A stretch of 64,000 bases of DNA. Source: Piromyces finnis (taxonomy: Eukaryota; Neocallimastigomycota; Neocallimastigomycetes; Neocallimastigales; Neocallimastigaceae). Made by a program: the position numbers and the translations under genes. Below the pieces are notes generated by a model. That model did not search any database. It was not told the DNA's origin and saw only the letters and a list, made by a program, of their open reading frames with translations. Positions 1-15,023 of this stretch are shown in pieces. The stretch spans positions 536,001 to 600,000 of the forward strand of contig MCFH01000029.1 of assembly GCA_002104945.1 (NCBI GenBank), given 5' to 3'. Positions within the stretch are counted from its first letter, which is position 1. Each line of letters opens with the position of its first letter.

Positions 1-833
1 AGTAGAATAAAAAATTTTTATTTAGATAAGACTTCTTTTTTAAAAGTGTAAAGACATAAAGACTTTATTTTGTTGATATTATTATGATGGAATTTTATAT
101 TTTTCGAGTATTTCTTTTAATTACTTTACCTTTGTTTTATATTTATAATATATACAATTTTAAAATAGTATATATATTAATAATGAAATAATTATATTAC
201 TATTTTATTTAAGGAAAAAAAAAATTTTTTTTTCCTATATATTTTAAATAAACTTTTTTGAATATAAAATGGTACTAAATACAAATATGCCTTTTATATA
301 GAAAAAAGTTTAAATTTCTATTAAAAGATATAGAATGTTAAAAATATATTTTATAAGGTATTGTTAATAGAATTTAGTAAAAGTTGTCAAAAGTCATAAC
401 TTTAATCATAGTATTACTTTTGTTTTTTCTTAAAATATAAGATATTTTATAAAATTAATCTATTTTTATGGTAAAACTTTATAAAGAATAATAAAATAAT
501 AATATAGAAACAATAAAATAGTATAGAAATAATAAATCATTAATTCTATTTTATAAAAATAATAAACATTATTTTTAGATTACATCTTCCATTCCTAATT
601 TTCTTTTTTTTCCTTTTTATTTTTCTATTCAATATTGAAATATTAGTTTATTATAGAAGATAATTATAATATTTTAAAAATAAAATAAAAAATATATTGA
701 AAGTTGAAAAAAAAACAACGAAGCAACCTTTCTCCTATTTAATAAATTATAGAAAGAAAATAATAATAATAATAATAATTATAAAATAAATAAAATAAAA
801 TAAAAATAATAATTAATATATTTAAATTTCAAC
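1..833. other. AT-rich upstream region, no gene seen
   Basis: Almost pure A/T sequence with no open frame of note on either strand. It lies immediately upstream of the calaxin-like start codon and presumably holds its promoter, but I cannot name a motif. Confidence 0.6.
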
Positions 834-2458
834 ATGTCCAGAAAATCAAGTCCAAACGATGAAAGCAAAAATTGCTGTAGGATATAAAGAATTTTATAAA
901 AATAAATTAATAAATATACATTTATTTCAAATACTAAAATTTTAATGTCAACAATTTATTATTGTTATAATAATCATTATTTTGTAATACATCAAAAAAA
1001 AAAAAAAAAATGTTTATATAAAGTTTCAAGGAATGAAATTGAATATTTAGACAAAAATTTCTATCAATTAGCTGGATCAAATGAAAAAATAGATAGAACC
1101 AGATTTAGGGATTTATTAACAGATGATTTTGAAATTGATGATTCTTTACTTATGGATAGAGGTAATTATCTAAATTATTATTATTATTATTATTATTAAT
1201 ATTATTATTATTATTATATATATCTATTTATTAAAGAAAATTGAAATTTAGAAAAAATTTATTATCCTTTTAATTAATAATTCATATAATATATCACTTT
1301 AACTATTAGTATTTAGATGTTTAGATTTAGATTCTGATAATTATATTAATCATGATGAATTTATGAGAGGAATGTCAATTCTTCTGAAAGGAAGTATTGA
1401 TGAAAAAATGAAATGTACGAATTATACAAATTTTATATATAATTTTGATTTTATTTAAATATTTATTAACTCCAATTTCGATATATCATTCAATAATATT
1501 TATAAAAAAAAATAGTTTGTTTCAGAGTCTATGATTTAAATGGTGATAACTATATTTCAAAAGAAGAAATGTATCAAATGTTAAAAAATACACTTATTAG
1601 AGTAAATATTTAAATATATACTTAAAAAATATATAATAATTATTAGAATCTGTATATATGATTACAATTAGTTTTTTTTTTTTTTTTTTTCCTTTTTTCT
1701 TACTATAAATTGTTGTTTAATTAATTTTTAATAACTCTGGATTAGGTTGTCGAAGAGGATGAAGATGGTGTTAAAGAATTAGTTGAAATAATATTAAAAA
1801 AAATGGATATTGATCATGATGGAAGAGTTTCAGAGTTAGATTGGTACACAACTATTGAGAAAGATAATCTTTTACTAGAAGCTTTCGGTAAATGTCTTGC
1901 AAATGAAAAGGTATGAAACATTCATTGTATGAAATTACAAAAAAAAAAAAGTATTTTTTAACAACGACAACAAAAAAAAAAATTAATTAATATTACATAT
2001 TAAATTACATATTAAATATTCTTTAATTTTCTTTATAACCAAAATTACGAAAATTTAATTTTAAAAAAATATTCAACACTAATAAATGATGAACAATATT
2101 TTCAAAAATGAATACTTTCAATCTTTATTATAATAATATATAATTATAAAATACTAAAAAAAAAAAAAAGGCTGTTGAAAGATATTTATTACCAGCTTAT
2201 GATGAAAATGAAACAAAAGAATCACCTAAAAAATTATTAAGTTTCCCACACATTAATCTTAATCAATTTGATCCAAGAAATAAAAAACGTAAGGCTATTT
2301 ACGACACTTATAATAAAGGTCTTACATTACCTGTTGTTTCTCCTAATAAATCAAATATTGTAGAAAAGAAAACTGAAGAAAATACTGAAAATACTGAAGA
2401 AAATACTGACACAGCTGCTCAACCTGATTCTCCAGGTCAAGCAGCCATTGCACATTAA
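834..2458 (+). CDS. EFCAB1: calaxin-like EF-hand protein (outer-arm dynein regulator)
   Basis: Six exons (834-876, 1024-1161, 1310-1414, 1516-1601, 1746-1910, 2171-2458) join in frame to 274 residues. Three EF-hand loops are visible: DLDSDNYINHDE, DLNGDNYISKEE and DIDHDGRVSELD. Segments such as FMRGMSILLKGSIDEKMK, YISKEEMYQMLKNTL and DNLLLEAFGKCL follow the order and spacing of animal EFCAB1/calaxin, a calcium sensor on axonemal outer-arm dynein (family knowledge). The start at 834 is chosen because its exon splices into the conserved N-terminus; an ATG at 945 is intronic. The Thr/Glu/Asn-rich tail (EENTENTEENTDTAA) extends past the usual family C-terminus and is lineage-specific. Expected in the zoospore flagellum, like IFT52 at 54136-57364. 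Family assignment is strong; exact exon edges are inferred. Confidence 0.85.
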
Positions 2459-2885
2459 ATGATATAATTTATATAATAATTCATATAAAGATCAATATAT
2501 TTAAAACCGAATCTATTAACATTTTATAAATAATAATAATATTTTATTATATTTATAATTATATATTATATATTTAAATGATATTTTAAATATTATAGTG
2601 CTAGACACTTCAATCATTAAACATACTACAATAAATTATTCAATAGCTTATATTTGTATATATACACATATATATACTTTTTTTCATATTAACAACAATT
2701 TTTTTATTTTAACTTATATTCTTTAATTTGTTATTTATATTTTACTTTTGTTTTCGTTTTTTTTTTTTTTTTTTTTTTCCTTTTTATTTTTTATGTATTA
2801 TTTTCAAATATTAATCATTAAAAAAATATAAATAATTTAATTAATAAACTATAAAATTTAAAAAATACAGAAAAAATAGTTTATT

Positions 2886-2921
<36 letters not shown>

Positions 2922-3770
2922 TTTTTTTTTTTTTTTTTTTTTTTGATATAAAAAATGTTTAAATCTTTTTATATAATCAATTTTATTGGACATTTTTAAA
3001 AAAAAAAAAAAAGTTTAAAAATAAATTTCATTTTGATAATAATGACAAGGTAAAAAAAAAAAAAAAAAAAAAAGAAATAAAAGAAATAAAAAAGAAATAT
3101 ATAATTTCAAATAGTTTCAGTTCAAATATATATACTTATAACTCAAATTCCGAAAATTATTATTATAATTTTACATAAAAAGAAATTAAATTTATAAAGT
3201 AAGTGATTAGTAATTGATAATTTAAAGCTTAAAAACTGATTTAAGACAATAAACATTTATATTAATGAAGAGAAAAGTAATAAAAAATAAATGAGATTTA
3301 AAATTTCACAAATAGTTATATAATTGATATTTAAAATATTGGGATAAACAAGGCATGCTTTTTAGATTTTCTTTTTTTTTTATATTGACATATTGACAAT
3401 CTAAATTTAAATAATATAAAAGTTCAACCCGAGGAGGCCAGAAAAACTTGATTTTATTTAAAATGGAAATATAAAGTAATATATAAATTTAAATTCGTAA
3501 CCATTATATTGAGAATGAATATATTCATGTTTAAAAAAGAAAATATTAAGAAGTAGAACGAAAAATAAATATTAAACTTTGTATAATAATGATAAAAACT
3601 AATATTTATAAGAAATAATAATATATATAAATTAATTTATTAATAAATGTTTTTATTATTATAAGAATATATATATATAAAACATACATAAATACTAATT
3701 TATACACATATATATAAAATTATATTACTAGAAAAAATTAATTCTGTACTGAACTTTTATATTATTTAAA
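2459..3770. other. intergenic, homopolymer-rich
   Basis: Contains T22-class and A15-class runs (around 2757-2778, 2922-2944, 3053-3073) and an (ATT)n tract near 2895-2920. No ORF or RNA gene recognised. Confidence 0.6.
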
Positions 3771-4790
3771 ATGGTAATAAAAGTCGAACATTCAAAAAAG
3801 TATAAACAATTAAAACAAGTATTGTTTAATACAATTAAGATTTCAGCTGCTGCAATTTTTGCAATCTTATTAGCACTTGTTATTAAATTAGATTTTGCAG
3901 TAGCAGCTGGTATTGTTGCTATACTTTCAGTTCAACCCACAAAAAAAGAAACTTTTAAAACAGCTATCGATAGATTTCTTGCTTTTGTAGTGGCACTTGT
4001 TATTTGTGGATTATGTTTTAATCTTTTAGGTTTTACAACAACTGTATTTTACCTTTATCTTGTTCTTTTTATTGTTGTATGCCAATGGAGAAAATGGTAT
4101 TCGGCAATGGCTATGGACTCGGTTCTTATTTCACATTTTTTAAATTTTGAAAAAATGGGATTCAAAGAAGTTTTAAACGAATCCCTTTTATTTATTATTG
4201 GTGTTGGATTTGGTATCTTAGTTAATATTTATCTTCATAAAAGAACAGATTATATTGAAGAATTAAGAAATAGTACGGATGAATTAATAAAACAAACACT
4301 TCATCGAATGTCCCTTAGAATTATGGATCCTGGACTTCCAAATTACGATGGAAGTTGTTTCAAAAAACTTAATGATTGTTTATTCACTGCTAAAAGACAA
4401 GCTGTAAAGAATTATAATAATCAATTTACCAAAAAAGATACCTATGATACCAATTACTTAAATATGCGTGAAAATCAAATAAAAGTATTACAAGAAATGT
4501 TTAAATGTGTATATAAAATAAAATCAGTGCCAAGTACAGCACTTGATATTGCTAGTATTATAGAAAAGGTATCTTGCGAATATCATAAAGATAATGATGT
4601 AAAAACTCTTTTAGAGGATCTTAACAAAGTTCATGAAGCTATGAAAACTGTACCTTTCCCAGTGACTCGTGAAGAATTTGAGGATCGTGCAAATTTATTT
4701 ATTCTTATGGAACGTCTTGAAGAATTTCTTTCCATTAAACAAGAATTTATGAAAGAAGAAGATGCTATTATAGAAGTAACAAATAACTAG
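3771..4790 (+). CDS. ArAE_1/DUF939-type aromatic acid exporter family membrane protein (bacterial type)
   Basis: An uninterrupted 339-residue frame, in contrast to the multi-exon genes around it. The N-terminal half holds about six hydrophobic segments (roughly residues 23-40, 42-56, 70-88, 90-106, 112-126, 136-156), including AVAAGIVAILSVQPTKKETF and LLFIIGVGFGILVNIYLHKR. These match my knowledge of the Firmicutes aromatic acid exporter family (ArAE_1 membrane domain plus its C-terminal domain, formerly DUF939). The remaining 180 residues are soluble and helical, with many Lys/Glu and conserved-looking HRMSLRIMDPG and FILMERLEEF. Length equals the bacterial family norm. The substrate is unknown; members are proposed to export aromatic carboxylates. 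Codon use is AT-biased like the host, so any transfer has been ameliorated. Membrane location inferred as plasma membrane. Confidence 0.72.
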   Translation: MVIKVEHSKKYKQLKQVLFNTIKISAAAIFAILLALVIKLDFAVAAGIVAILSVQPTKKETFKTAIDRFLAFVVALVICGLCFNLLGFTTTVFYLYLVLFIVVCQWRKWYSAMAMDSVLISHFLNFEKMGFKEVLNESLLFIIGVGFGILVNIYLHKRTDYIEELRNSTDELIKQTLHRMSLRIMDPGLPNYDGSCFKKLNDCLFTAKRQAVKNYNNQFTKKDTYDTNYLNMRENQIKVLQEMFKCVYKIKSVPSTALDIASIIEKVSCEYHKDNDVKTLLEDLNKVHEAMKTVPFPVTREEFEDRANLFILMERLEEFLSIKQEFMKEEDAIIEVTNN

Positions 4791-6507
4791 AAAAAAAAAA
4801 AAGAATTATGAAATTATTGGAAAATTTATCCATTTTTTATTCAAGTTACAATTTCTTTTTATCAAAAGGACTTTTCATTTGTAATAAATTCTGATGTGTC
4901 ATTGAAAAAAAAAAAAAAAAGGGAATTTAATATAATAATAATATTGACCTATTTATTAATAGGATAGTAATAGAAGGGTTAAATTGTTCAATATATATAT
5001 GTATATACAGCTCATGCATTTTTATAAAAAAAAAATAATTTTTTTAAATTATTCTTTTATTTTTTGCCAATAAATAAATCTATTCTGATTTTATTTTTTT
5101 TTTTTTTTTTAAGTAATGAAATAAAAAATAAATAAATACAGATCATACTTTTTAAATATTATAACTTTATTTTGTAAAATAATAATAATAATAGTAATAA
5201 AAAAAAAAATAAATAAAAAACTCGAGTATTAGAAAATAAGGTTAATTAAGAATTAATTTGTAATAGCCTTTTTAGTTAGTTTTAATTTATATAACGATTC
5301 CAAAATTTTAAATAGCTTTTCTGGTGACACAATTTTATGTTATAAAATTTTAAAATAAATAAAGTTATTTTCATACAAAGGAAAAGAAAAAAAAAAAAAA
5401 GTACTATTGTTATTATTACTTTTTTCCTGTAATATGGCTTAATTCATACACATATTCTATATGAAATAAATATAAAATAGAATAAAAATATGAAATAACA
5501 ATAGTAAAAATATAATAAATGTATAAGTAATGTAATAAACTTTTATGTAATGTATAATAAATTTAGACCCTAATTAAGTTTTATTATTATAGAAAAATGG
5601 ATAGGAAGAAGAGAGGAATTATTTTTAGATGGCATAGTTTTATAATATGAAATATATAGAATATATAAAATATTATTTGATGTAACAAAAATAATAAAAT
5701 ATTGATATGATATAATATGTAAATTGCCACACATCCGTATTAGTAATTTTAAGTTTATGTTAGTTATTTTTCCTAAAATTTATATAGTTTATTTTTAAAT
5801 AGAATATAACATAAATGTAATGTAAATATTGTATTATAATTGGATAATAGATTATTGAATTAGGATCCATTATGTAAACAATATAAAAAAAATATTTAGT
5901 ATTAAAAAGGATACTTGATTTATAAGACAAGCCTAGATGTTTGGATATTTAGAGAAAAGAAAAATCTTGAAAATAAAAATTTATATTATTTAAAGTTTTA
6001 ATTCCTTCTTTCTACAAAAAATTAACATAAACCCATATCAACATCTACTTCACATGTCTAAAAGTTAATATATCATTTATTTATATAATATAAATTTTAA
6101 TGTCAATTCTTAATAAAGTAAAATTTAAAGATGTAAATAATAATATCAATTTTGAACTTTAATATACGAAAAAAAATACCGTTAGACTTTTATCAAATAT
6201 AATAAATAATTAGTTTATCATAACAATGAATTATAACGATTAATGGCACACTTTTTTTTATTTTATTATTAATATATTTTTTTTTTATTTTTGAAATTTA
6301 ATAGTTTATCAATCAAATAGTTTAATAATTTATTAATTAGTAAAACGCCTCTTTTATTTTTAATATTAAAAAAAAACTATACAAATAAATTAATCCTTTT
6401 TTTTTTTTTCTTATTCATGTATTTTCAAAAAGAAAGGAATTTATATTTAAGGTTTTTACATTAACCATGAATTTATTTTAAATTAATTTTGTATTTCATT
6501 GTATCTT

Positions 6508-6608
6508 TGTATATTTTATGTGTTTCTCGGCCATACCACATTAATAATGTAAATTAATTGTATATTTTATGTGTTTCTCGGTCATACCACATTAATAATG
6601 TAAATTAA
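6508..6608. repeat. two-copy 51-bp direct tandem repeat
   Basis: The 51-bp unit beginning TGTATATTTTATGTGTTTCT occurs at 6508-6558 and again at 6559-6608, differing at one inner position (CGGCC versus CGGTC). It includes CATACCACATTAATAATG and is less AT-only than its surroundings, so the duplication is recent or conserved. Confidence 0.85.
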
Positions 6609-8702
6609 AGTAATAATAAACTTTTAAATATCATTGGGATGAAATAATTTAAAAGTGATAATTAACATAAATTTGTAAAAAATATTAATATAAATAAATA
6701 AATTAAAAAGAGATTTTATGTGCAACGTCATAATTTTATTGTTCATATTAAATTAAAAAAGTGATAATTTAATTTAAAAATTCAAATAATTCAGGAGAAG
6801 CAAATAGGACAGAAAAAAAAAAATAAATGAGTATCAAAGGGGATATAATAAATAAACAAAACATAACTGTAAATAAATAATAATTAATTCTCACTGTCTT
6901 ATTAACTTAAATATACATTACTCTTAAATTATAAACAATTGAAAAAAATACACAATTCATGACTATTATCTTTTAATGATGTAAATAAAATAAAAATAAA
7001 TATCATGTATTTTAATATTTAATAAATTATAAAGGTTATTAGAATACAATATGAAGATTATAACAAAGGTAAAGTTTTATATTTTTAAATATTTAAATTC
7101 AATAATAAACAGAAAAAAAAAAGATGATTTGTGTTATAGTTAAAATAAAGTGTATGACTATTACAACAGTATTGTAATAAAAATATTTAATAATAATCAA
7201 GGTAAAAATTAAAAAAAAAAAAAAAACTTTTTAATTAGAATAATTAAATAATTTAAACAGAATTTTTATCATAAAAAAATATATTACATAGCCATAATAT
7301 TTCTTTGTAAAAGAAATAAAATAATAAAAAAGGAGTAATATCAAAGTTCTTATTTTCATAGTGGGTTTTCCATCAAACTTTATAAAACACTTTTTATTTA
7401 TATTAATATTATAAAATTTTGATTAAAAGTTTTTTTAAAAATAAGAATAAATATTATTGAAAATGATAATTTTTAAATAAATAAAATAAAAAAATATAAA
7501 TAATAAATATAAAAAAAATAAACAAATACTTTTTCAATTATTTTAGTAAATATTTATGTGCTACAGGTAGGAATAAATATGTATGCGGTAAAGTGTAGAA
7601 ATTAATAGTCGACCATGATATTTAATAAAAAAAACTATTGTAATAAACAGTAATAATAATTTTAAGTAAATAAAAAAGAATGTTTATACATTGTTATACA
7701 TTGTAAACTTTATTTGGATGAAAAACTTTAAAATTATGTTGTTAAAAAAACAATATATTAATTATTTTTATATCGTGTTAATAAAATCAAGATTATATTA
7801 ATGATAAGAAATAAGATAATAAAAATAATAAAAATATTAATAAATTCCTATTTTTAAATATTCATATAAAATATATTAACAATTATTGTATATTAAAACT
7901 TTGTTCATCTTTAATACTATTCTGTATTAAAAAATGTAAACAAAATATAAATATAAATTAAAAAAGTAAAAACTATACATTTTTGTAAAAGTAAAAAAAA
8001 TACATTTTCATATTTTTTTTTTTTTATTTTTTTTTTATATGTTTGAGTATTTAAGTTAATTCATTAAATAGTTTTCATAGACAATAAAAATGTCTAAATT
8101 AAAATTAATCAAACTATTTATTAAATAACAATAAAAAATAATTACTTTTAATTAAGTCATATTAAATTAACAATGGGTTAAATATTCATTATGAACTTTT
8201 TCCAAAATAAAAATATGGTAATTTATAAAAATGTTTCAGATATTATTCTTTTAATATGTAAATTGGAAAGATATATTAAACTGTCATGGTAGTCATATTA
8301 AATCCCTTTTCTATCTAAATAAAAAAGAGGAGGTAATGATAAAGTAATTTATAGTATTAACGGAATTCTTTTGTAAATCTTATATCCCTTATATTATTCT
8401 TTATTTAGAAAATAGATGTATTATGTATTATGCATAATTATTAATATTTTAGTAATAAAAATTTAGGGTATAGTTTTCTAATATTTTTAATAATTATATA
8501 TATTTTGTATTACCATTTTTAAATATATAATTATAGTAAAAGCTTTAATATTAATTAAAATCAAATACTTTTTAAATTACTAAAATACATCTATATTAAT
8601 GATGTCTTTTGTCTTTTCCCCTTTTTCTGATAAATTACTTTATTAAGTAATAAAAAAGATGGCTTTTTCATTACAATAAATTATAATATTTATTTGTTGA
8701 TT

Positions 8703-8791
8703 AAATAAAAAAAAAGTGATAATTAAAAAATATAAAGAATAAATAAATAAAAAAAAAAAGTGATAATTAAAAAATATAAAGAATAAATAAA
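8703..8791. repeat. two-copy 44-bp direct tandem repeat
   Basis: A unit containing AGTGATAATTAAAAAATATA is repeated with a 44-bp period (GTGAT at 8716 and 8760); copies differ only in the length of the leading A run. Likely replication slippage product. Confidence 0.8.
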
Positions 8792-10868
8792 TATAATGTA
8801 AACTTTTTTGTATCAAAAAAAACTTTAATTTTAATTATTTAAATTAAATAAAAATGGTTACATTAAATGAAAAAATTAAAGTATTTTTAGTTTTTGTTTT
8901 TTATAATCAAATCATAAATCCATGATGTATGGTTAATATTTCTGAATATTTTAAAAGTGAACAAAATTAGATTTAATTAGTATTATTTTTTTAATAATAC
9001 TAATAATAAATAATTTTCATTAATAATTAATATGTTACAACTACAATTACTTGTTACACTAATAATTTTTAAGATATATTCTATTAAAATAAAATGAGTA
9101 ATAATAAAAATACTATAGTAAAATTATATTATTACCTATTAAAAATTTTAATTAAGCCTTATATTTTAGTTTTTTTCTTTCTATTATCCTCCTTGATAAT
9201 ATTAATTTAAAAAACTTCCGTCTATACCTAATATTTAATATATTTCCTACTAACATTAATATCTTATTGCCACCTTTTTTTTTTTTTTTATTACTATTAC
9301 TATTATTGTAATATATATTGATCAGCAAATTAAAAAGTATATTTTTTCTTTTTGTTCCTAAATAAAAGTAATATAAAATTGAAATATTAATCTATTAAAA
9401 TAACTTATTTATTATCAAAAGCTTCTTTTTTGTTTATATTAAAATATGTAAACTTTTCGTGTTCATTGGTAATTCATATTAATTTCATGTAATAATAAAT
9501 TCAATGATTTAAATTTCAATCTATTAAACAAATTAAAGAAATTATAAAATAGATATATATTTTAAATATCTTTTTTTTTTTTTTTTAAAAAAACTATATA
9601 TATGAATCATTTAAATTAAAAATATATTATTTATTATTATCTTTTCAAATATAATTAAGAATGAATAAATGACTAACAGAATTTTTTAAAATTATATAGA
9701 ATTTAATTATATAAATTAAATAACGTTTTTGTATGGATATTCATTAATTATATTATCTTTAATTAAGCCTAATGTTCTATTTAATCTTTAGTTATTTATT
9801 AAAAAATAATCAAATTTTTGGTAAAGTTATTGAAAAGTTTAAATGATAATAAAATTAAAAAAAAAAAAAATAATAATAATAATAATCTATTGATTAATAA
9901 ATCTAATTTATAAATAATTGAATTTTTATAATAATAAAGATGGTTAAAATCTAATTTGACGACATTAGTTCTATGTAAACTATAGTAAATATAATTAATT
10001 ATTCTTAATTAACAAATTTATACCTTAAAAATTAGTTAAATTAATTTATTAAATGCAATAATTAAGTTAAATACATATATCAATTTAACTTGTCTATATA
10101 TATAACGGAATGACATTTTATTATTTAATCTTTCCTCGAATAATTAGAAAAATAATAATAAAAGAAAAACTAGTCAATACATAAATGAAGACCTCTATTC
10201 AAATATATAATACTAATAAATTTTTGAAAAATAAATATTAAATAGTTTTCCCTTTTTTCTTTTTTTTAATATAATAAATATACTATTTTTTAAGGTTTTA
10301 ATCCAAATCATATAAATTAAACTTTTTCAAGTTTATTTAATATATTTTTGTGGAATGATAAAAAAATTTTTTTTTCAATAAATTTACATCTTTTTTCTTT
10401 ATTTTTTTTTTTTTTCTTTAAATCTTCATTTTTTATTAAACAATTAAAAGAATACACCACTACACCACCCTTAATAAAAGAAATAAAAGATACATATAAT
10501 TATTTGGATAGATTTTAATAGAAACAATAAAAATAAATTATTATTATAAGTTAAAATGAAATAATAATATAAACATTTATTATAAAAAGAACAATAAATA
10601 ATTAAAACGATACTAAAAAAAATAATATAAACCACATAAACTACAACATATTTTATTTATTAGGTATAAATAGCTTTTATAGATACATATCTTTTTTTAT
10701 TTTATTCAGCTTTAAATAAGTTTTATATATAAAGATATTGATCGATATGGATTAAAAAATCGAAAATATTATTACAATAATCATATATTATTAATAAATT
10801 ATAATTGTATTAATTGTATGTATTTTTATATCTAAAATAACTTATTATCATAGATAAATTGTAACAAT

Positions 10869-13420
<2,552 letters not shown>

Positions 13421-14696
13421 AAACACTTTTTTAATACATATATAAATATAACACGAATATTACACAATACATGTAATGGGAAATGCTTTTTAAAAAAAAA
13501 TAATAGATTTATTTTAAAACATTGTTACTATCTCTTAATTATTATTTATATAATTCGTAATAATAAATTATAACCAAAAAAAAAAAAGAAAAAATAATTA
13601 ATTTTTAATTATTTTTCTTTTTTCTAATAATCACCTTTTTTTTTTTTATACTATTAATCAATTTTTTTTCTTTTTTCTTTATTTATTTTTATCTCTCTTA
13701 TTATATATTTGATTATATAATACTACTACTAATACTAATAATAATAAATTTTAACAATAAATTGTTAAACTATTAAATAAATTGTTATTTAAAATACAAA
13801 AGTGAATTATTAAAGTGTAAAAAAAATATCTATAAAAAAGATATAAGAAATGTAACAAAATACCAAGATACCATTAATATTTTTATAACCAAAATTTATC
13901 ATATTATTAATAAAAATGTAATATAAAAAAAAAAATAAACTTTTCTCATTGTAACTATTAAATTTTCCCATTTAATTTTTCCTATTTTTTTCAATTTATT
14001 AATAAAAATTTTAATTAAAAAATAATTTATATAATTATTAATTCATACTATTCTATTTATATTATTAAAAATTAAAAAAATGTGATACAAAAAATATTTA
14101 ATATAAAATCTATTTAAAAAAAAAAAACGTGTAAAATCTTCCACATTTTTAATGTTTTTTTTTTTTTTTTTTTTTTATTAGTATTTAATTCAACAAACAA
14201 AAACAATCATAAAAAAATGTAATTTGATTTTTAAAATGAAATAATCTATTCTTCAAAAAAAAAATAAAAGAAAGGATAAAAATAAGTATACAATAAATTA
14301 TTAACTACAAAAATCTATAATGTAATTATAAGTAAAAATATTAAGGATGAATCTAAATATTAGATCAACCTATTTAAATTTATTATTAATGTAAATTTTA
14401 TATTAATAATAAATGACTTATCATTAATAAAAAAAATATCAAGGGTTTTTTCATAACTGATTCATTAAATAATTTATAGTTCAATTATTTAATTAATATA
14501 TCTAATTTATTATTAAGTATTATAATGATAATACTACTATTATTATTATTACTACTATTACTATAATTATTATTGTAATTATTAAATATAATACTCTAAT
14601 TGATAATATTTTTAAAAAGTATAATAATTCTTTTAATCAATGATTAATATATATTATTATAGAATAACTTGTTTGTTATATGCATATTATTGCAAA

Positions 14697-14698
<2 letters not shown>
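13421..14698. other. intergenic, homopolymer-rich
   Basis: Follows the forkhead stop codon. A/T homopolymers (for example T21 near 14155) and triplet tracts only; no gene seen. Confidence 0.6.

Positions 14699-14741
<43 letters not shown>
14699..14741. repeat. (AAT)n microsatellite at the left edge of the retrotransposon
   Basis: About 14 perfect ATA/AAT triplets ending at the LTR. The same repeat resumes right after the other LTR, so the element inserted inside one microsatellite. Confidence 0.95.
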
Positions 14742-15011
14742 TGTGAAATAAATTTAATTAATAAATAATTTTATTAATAAGGTTAACAAAGAGAAAAAGT
14801 TACATTGTAAATATTACAGTTATATAATGAGATGTAAGGTCATGTGACCATAAAAAATAAAATAAAATAAATAAAAAATAACTTTCTCTACAACACGTAG
14901 ACATTACGTTTACAACACTTTTAATACATGTTTATGTTTTTATAAAATAGTCACGTGTGTAATAAATATATGATATAGATAAATAAAATTATGTGTCCAT
15001 AAATGTTCACA
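14742..15011 (-). repeat. 3' LTR of the copia element
   Basis: 270 bp, plus-strand ends TGTGAAATA and GTTCACA. No difference from the partner LTR was found by eye. It contains CACGTG (around 14952), also present in the other copy, a possible bHLH-type E-box in the LTR promoter. Confidence 0.97.
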
Positions 15012-15023
15012 CTCCCCCTCAAA
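15012..15023 (-). other. polypurine tract of the copia element
   Basis: On the element strand this reads TTTGAGGGGGAG directly before the 3' LTR and directly after the RT frame's stop codon. It is the plus-strand priming site expected of LTR elements and the most purine/G-rich stretch of the element. Confidence 0.9.

Larger units (their letters stand above)
4791..10868. other. 6-kb AT-rich gap without genes
   Basis: No ORF above background and no GC-elevated island suggesting a structural RNA, on either strand. Only the two short tandem repeats listed separately and many A/T homopolymers stand out. Confidence 0.6.

Noticed and set aside
945-1023. ATG at 945 as start of an 84-residue protein with a Lys run
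   Set aside because: It lies in the first intron of the calaxin-like gene; splicing 876 to 1024 gives the conserved N-terminus, and the frame runs into intron 2 at its end.
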